Below, in pieces: positions 1 through 7,689 of a DNA stretch of 13,711 bases. Positions within the stretch are counted from its first letter, which is position 1; the number at the start of each line of letters is the position of its first letter. This DNA is from Actinomycetota bacterium (GTDB taxonomy: Bacteria; Actinomycetota; Acidimicrobiia; Acidimicrobiales; Ilumatobacteraceae), in NCBI GenBank assembly GCA_009705435.1, contig WLTJ01000017.1, positions 1 to 13,711 of the forward strand. Reading direction: 5' to 3'. Made by a program: the position numbers and the translations under genes. The notes below the pieces were generated by a model. That model was not told where the DNA came from, ran no database searches, and worked only from the letters and a program-made list of their open reading frames with translations.

Positions 1-33
1 ACGCCAAGGAAGAAGTCTGGTGACTGTCGCCAT
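1..33 (-). CDS. relA: Probable RelA/SpoT (p)ppGpp synthetase/hydrolase, first 11 codons only
   Basis: An ATG on the minus strand opens a frame that runs off the window edge and reads MATVTRLLPWR. It lies 43 nt downstream of the apt stop and on the same strand. In Actinobacteria the order secD-secF-apt-relA is common, and actinobacterial Rel proteins often carry a short N-terminal stretch like this before the HD domain. No catalytic motif is inside the window, so the call rests on context and eleven residues. No strong Shine-Dalgarno is seen before the ATG. The open frame is what I see; the RelA identity is inference. Confidence 0.45.
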   Translation of the reverse strand, partial: MATVTRLLPWR

Positions 34-76
34 TGTTTAAGTATCGCAGGCAGGAATCAAATATTGCGACTACGAG

Positions 77-598
77 TCAGAAGGAAAAGAGAGCCTCAAT
101 GGGAGTGGAGCCCAATTTAAGTCGCCCGGCGAGGGAGGGCAGTTCAATAAGCACGGCTAGAGCAACGATCTCGGCACCCAACGCTGATGCCAAACGACAA
201 GTTGCAGCGGCAGTTCCGCCAGTGGCTAAAACATCATCAACGATGAGAACTCTTTGTCTAGGTTGAATTGCGTCTCGGTGTATTTCCAGTTTGTCCGAAC
301 CGTACTCAAGGTTGTATTCCTCGCGCACGACTGCCCACGGTAGTTTCCCCGCTTTTCGTACAGGGATAAAACCGGCACCAAGAGCGACCGCTATCGGTGC
401 CCCGAGGATGAAACCACGGGCCTCCACACCGATCACGAGGTCAATTTTCTGGTCGACAAAACGCTCCGCAAGAAGGTCAATGCAAGATGTGAAAGCCTGG
501 GGATGGCTGAGTAATGGCGTGATATCTCGAAAGGTCACTCCAACTGTTGGATAATCTGCAATCGCACGAATCAGATTTTTGAGCGCTTCAATGTCCAT
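77..598 (-). CDS. apt: Adenine phosphoribosyltransferase
   Basis: Cytoplasmic purine-salvage enzyme that makes AMP and pyrophosphate from adenine and PRPP. The 173-residue length is normal for the family. The N-terminal FRDITPLL segment (23-30) is characteristic of Apt. VIGVEARGFILG (55-66) forms part of the core fold. The PRPP-binding motif VLIVDDVLATGGTA is at 117-130, with the acidic pair D121-D122. The commoner YPKPGI is YPTVGV here (16-21), a mild variation. The gene follows secF by 16 nt. The nearest SD-like stretch, AGGGA, begins just after the secF stop and is a little far from the ATG. Its position between secF and a probable relA matches the usual actinobacterial order and suggests cotranscription with secDF. 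Confidence 0.97.
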   Translation of the reverse strand: MDIEALKNLIRAIADYPTVGVTFRDITPLLSHPQAFTSCIDLLAERFVDQKIDLVIGVEARGFILGAPIAVALGAGFIPVRKAGKLPWAVVREEYNLEYGSDKLEIHRDAIQPRQRVLIVDDVLATGGTAAATCRLASALGAEIVALAVLIELPSLAGRLKLGSTPIEALFSF

Positions 599-614
599 CG
601 CGTCGATTGTCCCT

Positions 615-1760
615 CTAGCGTCGTCGCTTTTTGCGTGGACGTGGCGGATGCGTCAATAATGCCTCGGAGGTGGGAGTGAGGATGTTGGTTTGCACTCCGT
701 CTGTAGTCGAAGCTTGGCGGCGTACTGATTTCGCTCCAGTTGCTGTTCCTGACAGGACCATATGAGCGAGTTCAGCGCCTACCGCGCGGGAACCTCTGAA
801 ATTGCGGAAACCTACCTCTCGCTCTTTAATCAGTGAGAGTAAAGGAGACGCAATGTAGATCGACGAATAAGAACCGGTGAGCAATCCAACCAAAAGAGCA
901 ATCGCAAACTCGCGTAATGCGATCGCGCCGAGAACACCAGCACCTAGGACGAGCAGCGATAAAACTGGAAGCACAGCTGCCAAGGAGGTATTGATCGAAC
1001 GCATCAGCACCTGGTTCATCGATACATTCGTGATGTTGGCCATCGATGTTTTTGAACCCGCGAACTTCTCTAGGTTGTCTTTGACCTTGTCAAACACAAC
1101 GATCGTGTCGTACAACGAGAATCCCAAGATGGTGAGAAAGGCCACCACTGTTGCGGGAGTTACCTCAAAGCCAATGAGTGAGTAGACGCCGACACTGATC
1201 AGTACATCGTGGAGCATCGCTAAAATTGCCGCCAGGGCCATGCGCCATTCAAAGCGCCATGCGATGTACAACGAAACCAAGACGATGAAAGCAATGAGCG
1301 CTCGAATAGCCTTTTCTGTAATTGAACGTCCCCACGATGAACTCACGGAACTTACGGAGACCTCATTGGCATCGGTTTTTGAAGCTGCCGCCAAATCGTC
1401 TTTGACTTTGAGTTGCAGTTCAGGAGTTTGATCGCCTACTTGAATTCGTAAGGATTTCGTGGATCCATTTGTCAAGATCTGGATCTTTGCATTATCGGCT
1501 TCAATCCCATTACTAGAAAGAACGGTACGGGCCGCATCAGTATCCATTGTTGCGGTGACTGGGACTTGCCAAGCCACACCGCCCTCAAAGTCGATACCGA
1601 GATTTAAGCCACGTGTGAATAATGAGCCAATAGTCATCAAGATAAGAACTAACGAGATTGTGAAGCCAATCATTTTCTTACCCATAAAGTCGAAGGATGT
1701 TTCACCATGGTAGAGGCGCCCAAAAGCGCCGCGTCGTTGAACAGTGTTCACTTCTTCCAT
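615..1760 (-). CDS. secF: Protein translocase subunit SecF
   Basis: Membrane subunit of SecDF, which uses the proton-motive force to help pull proteins through SecYEG. TM1 is at about 30-50, followed by the family motif GLNLGIDFEGG (51-61). The periplasmic P4-like domain spans about 65-145. Five membrane segments follow between about 150 and 310. Conserved Asp sites include D185 (LHDV) and D218 in the motif GFSLYDTIVVFDKV (213-226). After the last membrane segment a 65-70 residue cytoplasmic tail ends in a basic cluster (PPRPRKKRRR). The start ATG shares one base with the secD stop (TGATG) and has a good SD, AGGGGG, six bases upstream at 1767-1772. Translation is probably coupled to secD. Confidence 0.97.
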   Translation of the reverse strand: MEEVNTVQRRGAFGRLYHGETSFDFMGKKMIGFTISLVLILMTIGSLFTRGLNLGIDFEGGVAWQVPVTATMDTDAARTVLSSNGIEADNAKIQILTNGSTKSLRIQVGDQTPELQLKVKDDLAAASKTDANEVSVSSVSSSWGRSITEKAIRALIAFIVLVSLYIAWRFEWRMALAAILAMLHDVLISVGVYSLIGFEVTPATVVAFLTILGFSLYDTIVVFDKVKDNLEKFAGSKTSMANITNVSMNQVLMRSINTSLAAVLPVLSLLVLGAGVLGAIALREFAIALLVGLLTGSYSSIYIASPLLSLIKEREVGFRNFRGSRAVGAELAHMVLSGTATGAKSVRRQASTTDGVQTNILTPTSEALLTHPPRPRKKRRR

Positions 1761-3451
1761 CAGGCACCCCCTACAGGCTGAACCGTATTATCAATGCCGA
1801 AGAAGCGACCCCGTTGCAGCCTTTTGTTGCGCGAAAGTAGCAACATCGCTGGGCGGGTGAAAAACCAGGCGATGACGATATCGCACATGGTGGAAAGCCC
1901 TAAGAAGAATGCGAAACCGCGCACCGATCCAACTGTGAGGTACCACAAAGTAAATGCACCAATGAGGGAGACAATGTCAGCGGCCAAAATTGTGCGCCAA
2001 GCGGATTTGAAACCTCGTTCGGCAGAGTTTTTCAGGCTTCGACCAGTTTTCAACTCGTCTTTCAGCTTTTCAAAAAATACGACGTACGAGTCCACAGTGA
2101 CTCCAACGGAGACAATAATTCCTGCGATGCCAGACAGACTCAGCGCTAGGCCATTTGTGCTCGAGAGCAGAGAGATGACATTCCATTGAGTGAGACCGGA
2201 GAGTGTGATTCCTAAGATCACCACAAGTGCCAAGGATCGGTAATACAGCAACATGAAGAGCAAAACCAATGCCACACCAATGAGGCCGGAAACAATCGCT
2301 GCGTGGAGAGAGTCTTCACCGAGAGTCGGTGAGACGAACTGCACTGCTTGCACTTCAAGACGTACCGGCAATGAACCACTCTTAAGAACTCGAGCCAAAT
2401 CCTTTGCTTCGGATTCTTTGAAACTACCCGTGATGTCTACACCACCAGAAAATGATGGTTGATTGACGCTTGGGGCCGATTGAACAACTCCGTCAAGAAC
2501 GATCGCCATACGACCTGTCGGACAGACCGTGGTTTTGGCGTAGCACTGTGCGGCGCCAATATTCCATAAATCCGCACCAGTGGAACCATTGCGCAAAGTT
2601 ACGCGTACTCCCCACCCGCTTTGAATGATGTCAGCCTTGGCGTCGTTGTTGAAGACTTCGCCGGTCCCGAAGGCTGGTCCGAGTTGGTAGGTCTCCGAGC
2701 CATCGGTGTTATCAACGATGATGATGGCGTTGGGGTCTGAGGGGTCACCGAGGAGGGTGGAGGGATCAATGCTTGAAGTTGGGGCTTGCGCTGTTGGGGC
2801 CTCAGTCGCCGCTGAACCGTCGTCAGTCGTCACGACAGTGTCACTGGGCTCACTTGAGGTTGTAACTGGTGCATCTGTCGAACCGGGCGTACTTCCCAGG
2901 ACCGTTGAGGCGACCATGGGCAATGAACGAGATGGTCCACCACCGAGAGTTGTAGTGGGCGCTGGGATGGTCGTGGTGACTCCACCGAGTGTTGAGGTCA
3001 CGGCGATGGTGCTGTCAGTGGCAAGGGTCGTCGTTGGATCACTTCCACTGCTTGTTGTCGTACTTGCATTCGGATCTGTTGGAGTTTTCTGGAGAGCTCC
3101 AAGTACAGGACGAAGAAGAACGGCGCCCGTTACTTGAACGAGGCGGAGTGCCTCCTCCTGATTAGCGACACCTGGCAAGTTGACCACTATCGCATTTCCT
3201 TGACGAATGATTTCCGGTTCGGCCACTCCCAGAGAGTCGATTCGCTCGCGAATTCGTTCAACGGCAAGATCAAGGCTGACCGAGTCGAACTCGCCGACTG
3301 GCTCTTGGGTGACCGAAATTCCGCCCTGTAAATCAAGTCCTAAAGCGGGTTCGTTACCGGCCACAACATTGCCGGCGAAGGATCCTAGAACCACTACCAA
3401 TAGACCCGTAAGGGAGAAGACGAGACGACGTGTCATGACTGGTGATGTCAC
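1760..3451 (-). CDS. secD: Protein translocase subunit SecD
   Basis: Partner of SecF in the Sec accessory complex of the cytoplasmic membrane. TM1 is at about 8-30, then the signature GLDLQGG (38-44). A first periplasmic segment (45-120) is followed by a long Thr/Ser/Pro/Gly linker (about 121-236), and the periplasmic domain resumes at 240-372. TM2-TM6 lie between about 383 and 540. TM4 carries the conserved acidic residue D454 in GVTVDSYVVFFEKLKDEL (450-467), the counterpart of the VDANVLIFE segment in E. coli SecD. At 563 aa it resembles other actinobacterial SecD proteins with low-complexity insertions. The chosen GTG start overlaps the yajC stop by four bases (GTGA). An in-frame ATG at 3436 (residue 6) is an alternative with no better SD. 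Confidence 0.97.
   Translation of the reverse strand: MTSPVMTRRLVFSLTGLLVVVLGSFAGNVVAGNEPALGLDLQGGISVTQEPVGEFDSVSLDLAVERIRERIDSLGVAEPEIIRQGNAIVVNLPGVANQEEALRLVQVTGAVLLRPVLGALQKTPTDPNASTTTSSGSDPTTTLATDSTIAVTSTLGGVTTTIPAPTTTLGGGPSRSLPMVASTVLGSTPGSTDAPVTTSSEPSDTVVTTDDGSAATEAPTAQAPTSSIDPSTLLGDPSDPNAIIIVDNTDGSETYQLGPAFGTGEVFNNDAKADIIQSGWGVRVTLRNGSTGADLWNIGAAQCYAKTTVCPTGRMAIVLDGVVQSAPSVNQPSFSGGVDITGSFKESEAKDLARVLKSGSLPVRLEVQAVQFVSPTLGEDSLHAAIVSGLIGVALVLLFMLLYYRSLALVVILGITLSGLTQWNVISLLSSTNGLALSLSGIAGIIVSVGVTVDSYVVFFEKLKDELKTGRSLKNSAERGFKSAWRTILAADIVSLIGAFTLWYLTVGSVRGFAFFLGLSTMCDIVIAWFFTRPAMLLLSRNKRLQRGRFFGIDNTVQPVGGA
2744..3091 (-). other. Low-complexity Thr/Ser/Pro-rich linker inside SecD
   Basis: About 116 codons (SecD residues 121-236) are dominated by Thr, Ser, Pro, Gly, Asp and Ala, with short recurring units such as TTTLGG, TTSS and APT. 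The segment interrupts the first periplasmic domain and is predicted to lie outside the membrane. On the opposite strand it gives a Val-rich open frame at 2706-3137 that is only a composition shadow. Such linkers are known in some actinobacterial SecD proteins; any glycosylation or cell-wall role is inference. Confidence 0.8.
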
Positions 3452-3822
3452 TGCACTTCTGGATCTTGGGCGTCATCAATGATTGCGCCACCTGCGGGCT
3501 CGATAGTCGGATTGATGCGACGCAGCAATGAATTTCGAGCAACTCGAATTTCGGTTCCTTCTGCGATCTCGAGCCACACCGTGTCCCCATCAAGGGCATT
3601 GACGAAGCCGTACATACCTGAGTTGGTAATGACCTCGTCACCTTCGCTGATCTCGCGCTGAAGTGACTGCGACTCCTTCAAGCGGCGTCGCTGGGGACGA
3701 ATCATTAAGAAATACATCGCTCCACCGATGGCGGCCATGAATAACAAAGTTACGGCGAAACTACCGCCGCTCTTTTGTTCGGTTGCGGCGGAGATGAGTG
3801 AAAAAGTGTAAGAGGTCGGCAT
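3448..3822 (-). CDS. yajC: Preprotein translocase subunit YajC
   Basis: Small single-pass membrane protein that associates with SecDF and the SecYEG translocon. With the ATG at 3822 it has 124 residues, typical for the family. One transmembrane helix lies at about 22-42, followed by the YajC signature MIRPQRRRLKE (40-50). The soluble part contains GDEVITNSGMYGFV (61-74) and EIRVARNSLL (91-100). A TTG at 3858 would add 12 residues, but I prefer the ATG because the extension does not resemble the family and neither site has a strong SD. The stop overlaps the secD start by four bases. The gene lies 98 nt downstream of tgt, the largest gap in this run, so it may have some separate control. Confidence 0.93.
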   Translation of the reverse strand: MPTSYTFSLISAATEQKSGGSFAVTLLFMAAIGGAMYFLMIRPQRRRLKESQSLQREISEGDEVITNSGMYGFVNALDGDTVWLEIAEGTEIRVARNSLLRRINPTIEPAGGAIIDDAQDPEVQ

Positions 3823-3864
3823 CGGTAGTCCAAAGATTGAGGGGCAAGAACGAACCAAATCCTA

Positions 3865-3910
3865 GTGGGCGAGCCTCGTTTTGTGGCACTCCTCAGGTGA
3901 GAGCGCCCAC
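3865..3910. repeat. Inverted repeat in the tgt-yajC gap
   Basis: GTGGGCG at 3865-3871 and CGCCCAC at 3904-3910 are perfect 7-base complements separated by 32 bases. The spacer holds a smaller CTCA/TGAG inversion. There is no T run after either arm on either strand, so an intrinsic terminator is unlikely. It could be an operator or an RNA stem ahead of yajC-secDF. Chance cannot be excluded. Confidence 0.35.
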
Positions 3911-3920
3911 AGAATGGCGT

Positions 3921-5036
3921 TTAGCCCCATACTTTGAGTACTTCCTGCCTCAATGACGCAAATTTGCCTGCTGAAATCGCGTCTCGCATCTGTTTCATGA
4001 GGTCTAAAGTCCAGGAAATGTTGTGCAGGCTGAGCAAACGAGCCGCTGTGGGTTCATTGACTTGGAAAAGGTGACGCAGGTATCCCCTGCTATGGCGACT
4101 GCACACATCGCAAGGACAGGAGTCGTCTAGGGGACGGTCATCAAGCACATGGGCGGCATTCTTGATATGTAGTTTTCCATCTTTAGTGAAGGCGGTTCCG
4201 TGGCGACCGATCCTTGTTTGCATCACACAATCAAACTGATCAACCCCGAGTCCAACAGCCTCCACCAAAGAAGCCGGATCGCCAACGCCCATCAGATAGC
4301 GCGGTCGGTGCGTTGGGAGATGTTCAAGGGCCGCAGCTAAAGCCGGCAACATTTCTTGGCGCGTTTCTCCGACCGATAGTCCTCCAATGCCGTAGCCATC
4401 GAAGCCGCTGACATCACCGCTTGTGACACTCACCGTGCGTTGAGCGCTTTCGGCGCGCATTGCTAGATCGGTCCCCCCTTGCACAATGCCAAACAGCGCT
4501 TGATCGGTTCGCTGATGTACGGCATGAGCGCGTTGAGCCCACGCCGAAGTTCGTTCAAGAGCTAAGCGGAGAACTGACGGTGGAGAGGGCAGTGGTGCGC
4601 ACACATCAAGCACCATTTGGATATCTGCGCCGAGAAGTTCTTGAGTCGCCACGGCCGATTCTGGCGTGAAGCGATGAAAACTTCCGTCGTATGTCGAACG
4701 GAACGTAACGCCATCGTCATCCACTTTGGGGTCCAAGGAAAAAACTTGAAAACCACCCGAGTCGGTGAGAGTCAAACCTTTCCAACCGGCGAATTTTCCA
4801 AGCCCTCCGAAATGAGCAATCGTTTCCGCACCTGGACGAAGCATCAAGTGATACGTATTTCCCAAAACAATTTCCGCCCCTAGGGCTTCGTAATCGCTGG
4901 CACTGAGATACTTGATTGCTCCCCGAGTACCAACGGGCATAAAGCAGGGAAATTGGTAAGAGCCGTTCGCTGTCGTCGCGACACCTGTGCGAGATGCGCC
5001 ATCAGTGGCGGTGATATTTAAGGTAACGGGATGCAT
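3921..5036 (-). CDS. tgt: Queuine tRNA-ribosyltransferase (tRNA-guanine transglycosylase)
   Basis: Exchanges the wobble guanine (G34) of tRNAs with GUN anticodons for preQ1, the first tRNA-bound step of queuosine synthesis. The 371-residue length is usual. Active-site parts can be placed against the Zymomonas enzyme: D92 in TDSGGFQVFSL (91-101), D144 in the LDVC segment, Q186 in GIVQGG (183-188), G219-L220 in GIGGLSVGE (216-224) and the nucleophile D269 in FDCVMQTR (268-275). The zinc site is C307, C309, C312 and H338. Two conserved stretches deviate: LDEC is LDVC, and the Pro after DCVx is Gln (Q273). The start shares one base with the queA stop (TAATG), and the SD GAAGG (5043-5047) sits six bases upstream. 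It acts directly before QueA in the pathway. Confidence 0.97.
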   Translation of the reverse strand: MHPVTLNITATDGASRTGVATTANGSYQFPCFMPVGTRGAIKYLSASDYEALGAEIVLGNTYHLMLRPGAETIAHFGGLGKFAGWKGLTLTDSGGFQVFSLDPKVDDDGVTFRSTYDGSFHRFTPESAVATQELLGADIQMVLDVCAPLPSPPSVLRLALERTSAWAQRAHAVHQRTDQALFGIVQGGTDLAMRAESAQRTVSVTSGDVSGFDGYGIGGLSVGETRQEMLPALAAALEHLPTHRPRYLMGVGDPASLVEAVGLGVDQFDCVMQTRIGRHGTAFTKDGKLHIKNAAHVLDDRPLDDSCPCDVCSRHSRGYLRHLFQVNEPTAARLLSLHNISWTLDLMKQMRDAISAGKFASLRQEVLKVWG

Positions 5037-6070
5037 TAGGGACCTTCAGTTGCGTGGCGGTCGAGCAACATTGCGTCACCCAAGGAAAGGAAACGGTATC
5101 CAGATTCCAACGCCGTTGCATATATGTCTCGCCAACGATCCCCGATAAAGGCGTCAATCATCAGCAATAAGGTGGTTCGTGGGAGATGAAAGTTGGTCAT
5201 CATCATGTCCACCGCTTGCCAATCAAAGCCCCGGTGAATAAAGAGGTTGGTGCGTCCCGACAATTCATCGCGAGCGATAGCACTCTCCAAAGATCGTACC
5301 GCTGTGGTCCCAACGGCGATCACCCTCTGTGCCTTATCAACTTGCTCCATCACATGCTCGGAGACTGAATAAAACTCCGTATGCATTTTGTGGTCAAGAG
5401 GATCTTCGACCTGGATTGGTTGAAAAGTATCTAAACCAACGACAAGTTCAACGTGTGCAATTTCAATTCCCCTATCAGAGAGAGTTTGCAAAAGTCTTGC
5501 TGTGAAATGTAATCCAGCGGTTGGAGCCGCGGCCGAAGCAGGGCGACGAGAGTAAACAGTTTGATATCGATCGCTCGAAGGCAATGCACTGGTTATGTAG
5601 GGAGGTAGTGGAATTTCACCAATTTTGTTCAGTAACTCCAAAATGTCGCCAGTAAAACACAATTCAACAATAAAAGAGTCCGATTCTTCCGCCCTTCCAT
5701 GGAAAATTACTTCAGTGCCAGACTGTGCATGATGCAGAACTTCGCCTTCCCGTAACCGCCCTCCTGGACGCACGAGGGCTGTCCAACGTGTTGACGTCGG
5801 AGTCAAAGGATCAAGTAGCAGGACCTCAACGGCGCCTCCACTTGCACGTTGCAGACGCAATCTGCCTGGGATGACTTTGGTGTCATTAACAACCAGCAAA
5901 TCACCGGCTCGCAGATAGTCAGGCAAGTGATGCACCTGACGATGTTCAACCCTGAGCGATCCCGCACTTCGGCCACAGTCAACAAGGAGGCGCGCAGCAT
6001 CTCGAGGTTCACTCGGTATCTGGGCGATGCGATCGAGGGGAAGTTCGTAATCAAAATCTGAAAGCTTCAT
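5036..6070 (-). CDS. queA: S-adenosylmethionine:tRNA ribosyltransferase-isomerase
   Basis: Transfers and isomerises the ribosyl group of S-adenosylmethionine onto preQ1 in tRNA, giving epoxyqueuosine. The 344 residues match the family length. Recognised blocks in order: VVNDTKVIPGRL (60-71), GEIPLPPYI (151-159), RYQTVYS (168-174), AAPTAGLHFT (181-190), GLDTFQPI (212-219), HKMHTEFYSV (227-236), VIAVGTTAVRSLE (250-262), TNFHLPRTTLLL (292-303) and YRFLSLGDAML (325-335). The gene begins nine bases after the ruvB stop and overlaps tgt by one base, so the two queuosine genes are probably translated from one message. The final step, epoxyqueuosine reduction (QueG or QueH), is not encoded in this window. 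Confidence 0.97.
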   Translation of the reverse strand: MKLSDFDYELPLDRIAQIPSEPRDAARLLVDCGRSAGSLRVEHRQVHHLPDYLRAGDLLVVNDTKVIPGRLRLQRASGGAVEVLLLDPLTPTSTRWTALVRPGGRLREGEVLHHAQSGTEVIFHGRAEESDSFIVELCFTGDILELLNKIGEIPLPPYITSALPSSDRYQTVYSRRPASAAAPTAGLHFTARLLQTLSDRGIEIAHVELVVGLDTFQPIQVEDPLDHKMHTEFYSVSEHVMEQVDKAQRVIAVGTTAVRSLESAIARDELSGRTNLFIHRGFDWQAVDMMMTNFHLPRTTLLLMIDAFIGDRWRDIYATALESGYRFLSLGDAMLLDRHATEGP

Positions 6071-6079
6071 GACCCAACT

Positions 6080-7102
6080 TTAGGAAAACAAACCAGGTGA
6101 CTGGGCGGGAGCAGTTAATCCGAGATGCTCCCAAGCCACGGGCATAGCCACCCGACCCCGTGGCGTTCGAGCTATGAAACCCTTTTGAATGAGAAATGGT
6201 TCATAGACATCTTCAAGCGTTTCTGGTTGCTCACCGATACCGATTGCCAATGTAGATAGTCCGACTGGTCCCCCGTTGAACTGTTTGCACAGCGACGTCA
6301 AAATTGCACGGTCAACTTTGTCAAGTCCGCAATTGTCAACGCCGAAGACCGCAAGGCCTTCATCGGCGATCGCACCGTTAATCTTGCCATCGCTGCGTAC
6401 CTCGGCGAAGTCACGGACTCGTCGTAGGAGCCTGTTGGCGATACGCGGAGTACCGCGGCTGCGAGTGGCGATGAGTCGGGTTCCATCTTCATCAATAGCT
6501 ACATGGAGAATTCCCGCAGCCCGTCGGACGATGGCGTCAAGTTCATTGTCATCGTAATAATCAAGACGCGCCACGAGACCAAAACGATCACGTAGCGGTC
6601 CAGTGATCATTCCAGTTCGCGTTGTAGCACCGACCAATGTGAATTTCGGTAGCGCCAAACGAATGCTCGATGCGGCCGGTCCTTTACCGACAACGATGTC
6701 TAGTTTGAAATCTTCCATCGCTGGATAGAGGATCTCTTCCACGACGCGGCTCAAGCGGTGAATTTCGTCAATGAATAAAACGTCTGAGGGCTCAAGTTTG
6801 GTCAATATCGCTGCCAGGTCACCAGCTCTTTCCAGCGCGGGTCCAGACGTGATGTGCAGGCGCACTCCCATTTCCGCGGCGATGATTCCCGACAAGGTGG
6901 TCTTGCCTAGTCCCGGAGGACCTGCAAAGAGAAGATGATCGGCGGCCTCGCCTCGTTTGCGGGCTGCCTCAAGAACAATATTGAGTTTCTCTTTTAGTTC
7001 TCGCTGTCCAATGAATTCCTCAAGATGTTTCGGCCGTAATCCGGATTCATCGGACTCTTCAACAACATCGTTGACCTGTGGATCGAGAAACTCATCCCGC
7101 AC
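6080..7102 (-). CDS. ruvB: Holliday junction branch-migration helicase RuvB
   Basis: AAA+ motor that drives branch migration of Holliday junctions together with RuvA. The 340 residues are typical. The N-terminal LRPKHLEEFIGQ (22-33) is the usual RuvB start. Walker A is GPPGLGKT (61-68), Walker B LFIDEI (109-114), sensor 1 GATTR (158-162), and the arginine-finger segment GPLRDRFG spans 168-175. Sensor 2 lies in RGTPRIANRLLRRVRDFA (216-233). The winged-helix domain includes NGGPVGLSTLA (276-286). The GTG start lies inside the end of ruvA, with an 11-nt overlap, so translation is probably coupled. It encodes MRDEFLDP, close to the MR..FLDP opening common in Actinobacteria, which supports this start. 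Confidence 0.98.
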   Translation of the reverse strand: MRDEFLDPQVNDVVEESDESGLRPKHLEEFIGQRELKEKLNIVLEAARKRGEAADHLLFAGPPGLGKTTLSGIIAAEMGVRLHITSGPALERAGDLAAILTKLEPSDVLFIDEIHRLSRVVEEILYPAMEDFKLDIVVGKGPAASSIRLALPKFTLVGATTRTGMITGPLRDRFGLVARLDYYDDNELDAIVRRAAGILHVAIDEDGTRLIATRSRGTPRIANRLLRRVRDFAEVRSDGKINGAIADEGLAVFGVDNCGLDKVDRAILTSLCKQFNGGPVGLSTLAIGIGEQPETLEDVYEPFLIQKGFIARTPRGRVAMPVAWEHLGLTAPAQSPGLFS

Positions 7103-7688
7103 GACGAACTCCTAACATTTGTAAAGCATCCCGCAGAAGGGTTTCGGCACTTTCTTGTGCAGGCAGTTCGCGCAAAACCTCACGAATCTCGCCCTCGGTG
7201 TAACCAAGACCAAGTAACGCCTCGCGCACATCAGAGACAACTGACGAACGACCTGAGTGACCAGTTTGAGAATCATGCAAGAGAGGCAGTGATAAACGAT
7301 TCTTTAGTTCAATCAGCAAACGTTCAGCAGTTTTCTTACCGACACCGGGCACAAGAGTGAGTGCTGCAAGATCTCCACTCGCAACCACCTCAAAAAGTGC
7401 ACTCGGCGCCAAAGTTCCAAGAATTGCCATTGCTAGAGATGGACCAACACCGTGAGTTCCAATAAGCGTTTGAAAAGTTGACTTCTCGTCCCTAGTAAGA
7501 AAACCAAAGAGAGTTTGGGCATCCTCGCGAATGTGATGATAGATAAACAAGAACACTGGTGACGTTGGCTCTAGTTCTGCCAAAGTGCGAGGAATCACGG
7601 TCACCGAGTAGCCCACTCCTGCTACCTCAATTAATACCGACCCCTCGGGGTGACGTTCTAAAACCGAACCACGCAAGGAGCCAATCAT
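7092..7688 (-). CDS. ruvA: Holliday junction binding protein RuvA
   Basis: Tetrameric junction-binding protein that loads RuvB rings and keeps the junction open. With the ATG at 7688 it has 198 residues, standard for RuvA, and begins MIGSLRG as the family does. The frame stays open upstream to 7769, but using that start would overlap ruvC by 80 nt and add non-homologous residues, so I rejected it. Domain I (OB fold) is about 1-63. Domain II carries two helix-hairpin-helix motifs, LIGTHGVGPSLAMAIL (75-90) and LVPGVGKKTAERLL (112-125). The RuvB-binding domain III is about 150-198, after a flexible linker. The start lies one base after the ruvC stop (TGAGATG). Confidence 0.97.
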   Translation of the reverse strand: MIGSLRGSVLERHPEGSVLIEVAGVGYSVTVIPRTLAELEPTSPVFLFIYHHIREDAQTLFGFLTRDEKSTFQTLIGTHGVGPSLAMAILGTLAPSALFEVVASGDLAALTLVPGVGKKTAERLLIELKNRLSLPLLHDSQTGHSGRSSVVSDVREALLGLGYTEGEIREVLRELPAQESAETLLRDALQMLGVRRAG

Positions 7689-7689
7689 C

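Noticed and set aside
2706..3137. Val-rich 143-codon open frame on the plus strand
   Set aside because: It is the antisense of the Thr/Ser-rich SecD linker; its composition follows from those codons and it has no family features.
3354..3641. 95-codon minus-strand frame across the yajC-secD junction
   Set aside because: It is out of frame with both recognised genes and has no plausible protein features.
3823..3858. TTG start adding 12 residues to YajC
   Set aside because: The extension does not resemble YajC N-termini and its SD context is no better than that of the ATG at 3822.
6071..6079. Possible preQ1 riboswitch ahead of queA-tgt
   Set aside because: Only nine bases separate ruvB and queA, and I see no stem-loop with an A-rich tail of the preQ1 type.
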